A DNA stretch of 5,872 bases, from the NCBI GenBank assembly GCA_028696285.1, contig JAQVHJ010000165.1:1-5872 (forward strand). The letters run 5' to 3'. Below are positions 5,578 to 5,872 of the stretch, one piece after another (position 1 is the stretch's first letter; each line of letters starts with the position of its first letter). Under the pieces are notes generated by a model. It worked only from the letters and a program-made list of their open reading frames with translations, was not told the DNA's origin and made no database searches. Source of the stretch: a bacterium (GTDB lineage: Bacteria; AUK180; JAQVHJ01). A program made the translations under genes and the position numbers.

Positions 5578-5583
5578 AGGAGG
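5578..5583 (+). promoter_or_regulatory. Strong Shine-Dalgarno of the Cys-rich protein gene
   Basis: A full AGGAGG with 6 nt to the ATG at 5590, which fixes the start and supports strong translation. Confidence 0.85.
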
Positions 5584-5589
5584 TTTTTC

Positions 5590-5872
5590 ATGTTAATAAA
5601 AAAGGTAGAAATAGAAGAGAAGGAAGCTGGAAAGAGCCGGGGGCTTTGTGAAAACTGCATTCATTCAAAAGATTGCATGTATTGCACAGGTAAGAATGTT
5701 ATTTCCTGTGAGGAGTTTGAAACGAACACCCCGAAAAAAGTTATCCGTAAAGTCCATATTAAGCCGATAAAGCCGGCGGAAAAAGAAACCAAGCCATTGC
5801 ACAAAGAAAGAAAGCTTCAGGGATTATGCGTAAACTGTGAAAGCCGTTTCACGTGCAAGAACTGCAACGTAG
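5590..5872 (+). CDS. Small Cys-rich repeat protein of unknown function, C-terminus outside window
   Basis: Ninety-four residues are visible and the frame is open at the window edge. After a charged N-terminus (MLIKKVEIEEKEAGKSR) comes GLCENCIHSKDCMYC, then a CEEFE ending. A Lys/Pro-rich linker follows (about 49-76), then a second unit, GLCVNCESRFTCKNC, starts at residue 78. Each unit has the spacing C-x2-C-x5-C-x2-C; the first also has a fifth Cys at 40. Such paired clusters suggest Zn2+ or Fe-S binding, but no named family is certain; I recall similar GLCxNC...CEE(Y/F) small proteins from environmental genomes without known function. There is no signal peptide or membrane segment, so it is probably cytoplasmic. 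It is driven by the sigma-54 promoter at 5528-5543, which suggests expression under a specific condition. Oppositely oriented to all other genes here. Confidence 0.8.
   Translation, partial: MLIKKVEIEEKEAGKSRGLCENCIHSKDCMYCTGKNVISCEEFETNTPKKVIRKVHIKPIKPAEKETKPLHKERKLQGLCVNCESRFTCKNCNV

Larger units (their letters stand above)
4170..5583. other. Gene-free, hairpin-dense intergenic region
   Basis: No open frame here has a convincing ribosome site or recognisable protein. The DNA is AT-rich and carries many inverted repeats: 4196-4215, 4425-4439, 4447-4477, 4582-4598, 4672-4689, 4807-4825, 4890-4911, 5122-5138, 5187-5201, 5209-5239, 5312-5349 and 5373-5409. It contains two copies of one element of about 180 nt. 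At 4747-4766 there is a tandem pair of GGGATTAA-type 10-mers. The right-hand end holds the regulatory region of the next gene. Confidence 0.75.

Overview
The window comes from a low-GC bacterium. All four protein genes on the left (positions 1 to 4035) read on the minus strand, and one truncated gene at the right edge reads on the plus strand. The gene set (SpoVG-family protein, a GlmM with archaeal-type motifs, GlmS, a short LhgO-type oxidase, a sigma-54 promoter before a Cys-rich protein) would fit an uncultured deep-branching bacterial lineage such as the Omnitrophota/Elusimicrobiota neighbourhood. No marker gene here proves that; the phylum is a guess.

Left part (1-2723): a compact operon, spoVG-glmM-glmS, read leftwards from a near-consensus extended -10 sigma-70 promoter at 2694-2722. 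spoVG and glmM overlap by 23 bp, and the glmM stop codon lies inside the Shine-Dalgarno of glmS, so the three are probably translationally coupled. GlmS makes glucosamine-6-phosphate from fructose-6-phosphate and glutamine. GlmM isomerises it to glucosamine-1-phosphate, the precursor of UDP-GlcNAc for peptidoglycan and other envelope glycans. GlmS is cut by the window edge after residue 339.

Middle (2724-4086): a short non-coding gap with a 7-bp tandem repeat, then a monocistronic FAD-dependent oxidase of the L-2-hydroxyglutarate dehydrogenase (LhgO/L2HGDH) family. It has its own promoter of almost the same design, and a second 7-bp repeat array lies upstream of that promoter.

Right part (4087-5589): about 1.5 kb with no credible gene but a high density of inverted repeats. 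Its centrepiece is an element of about 180 nt present twice, 762 bp apart over the conserved part. The 3' 99 nt are identical except for one base, while an internal 6-bp hairpin differs between the copies by compensatory changes. The conserved part can be drawn as a three-way junction, so a structured RNA or a mobile, structure-recognised DNA element is plausible. This is the most unusual feature of the window.

Right edge (5373-5872): a near-perfect sigma-54 promoter, with two GGAA/TTCC inverted repeats 125-160 bp upstream that could be activator sites, precedes a small protein with repeated Cys clusters (GLCxNC...C...C) of unknown function. It runs off the window.
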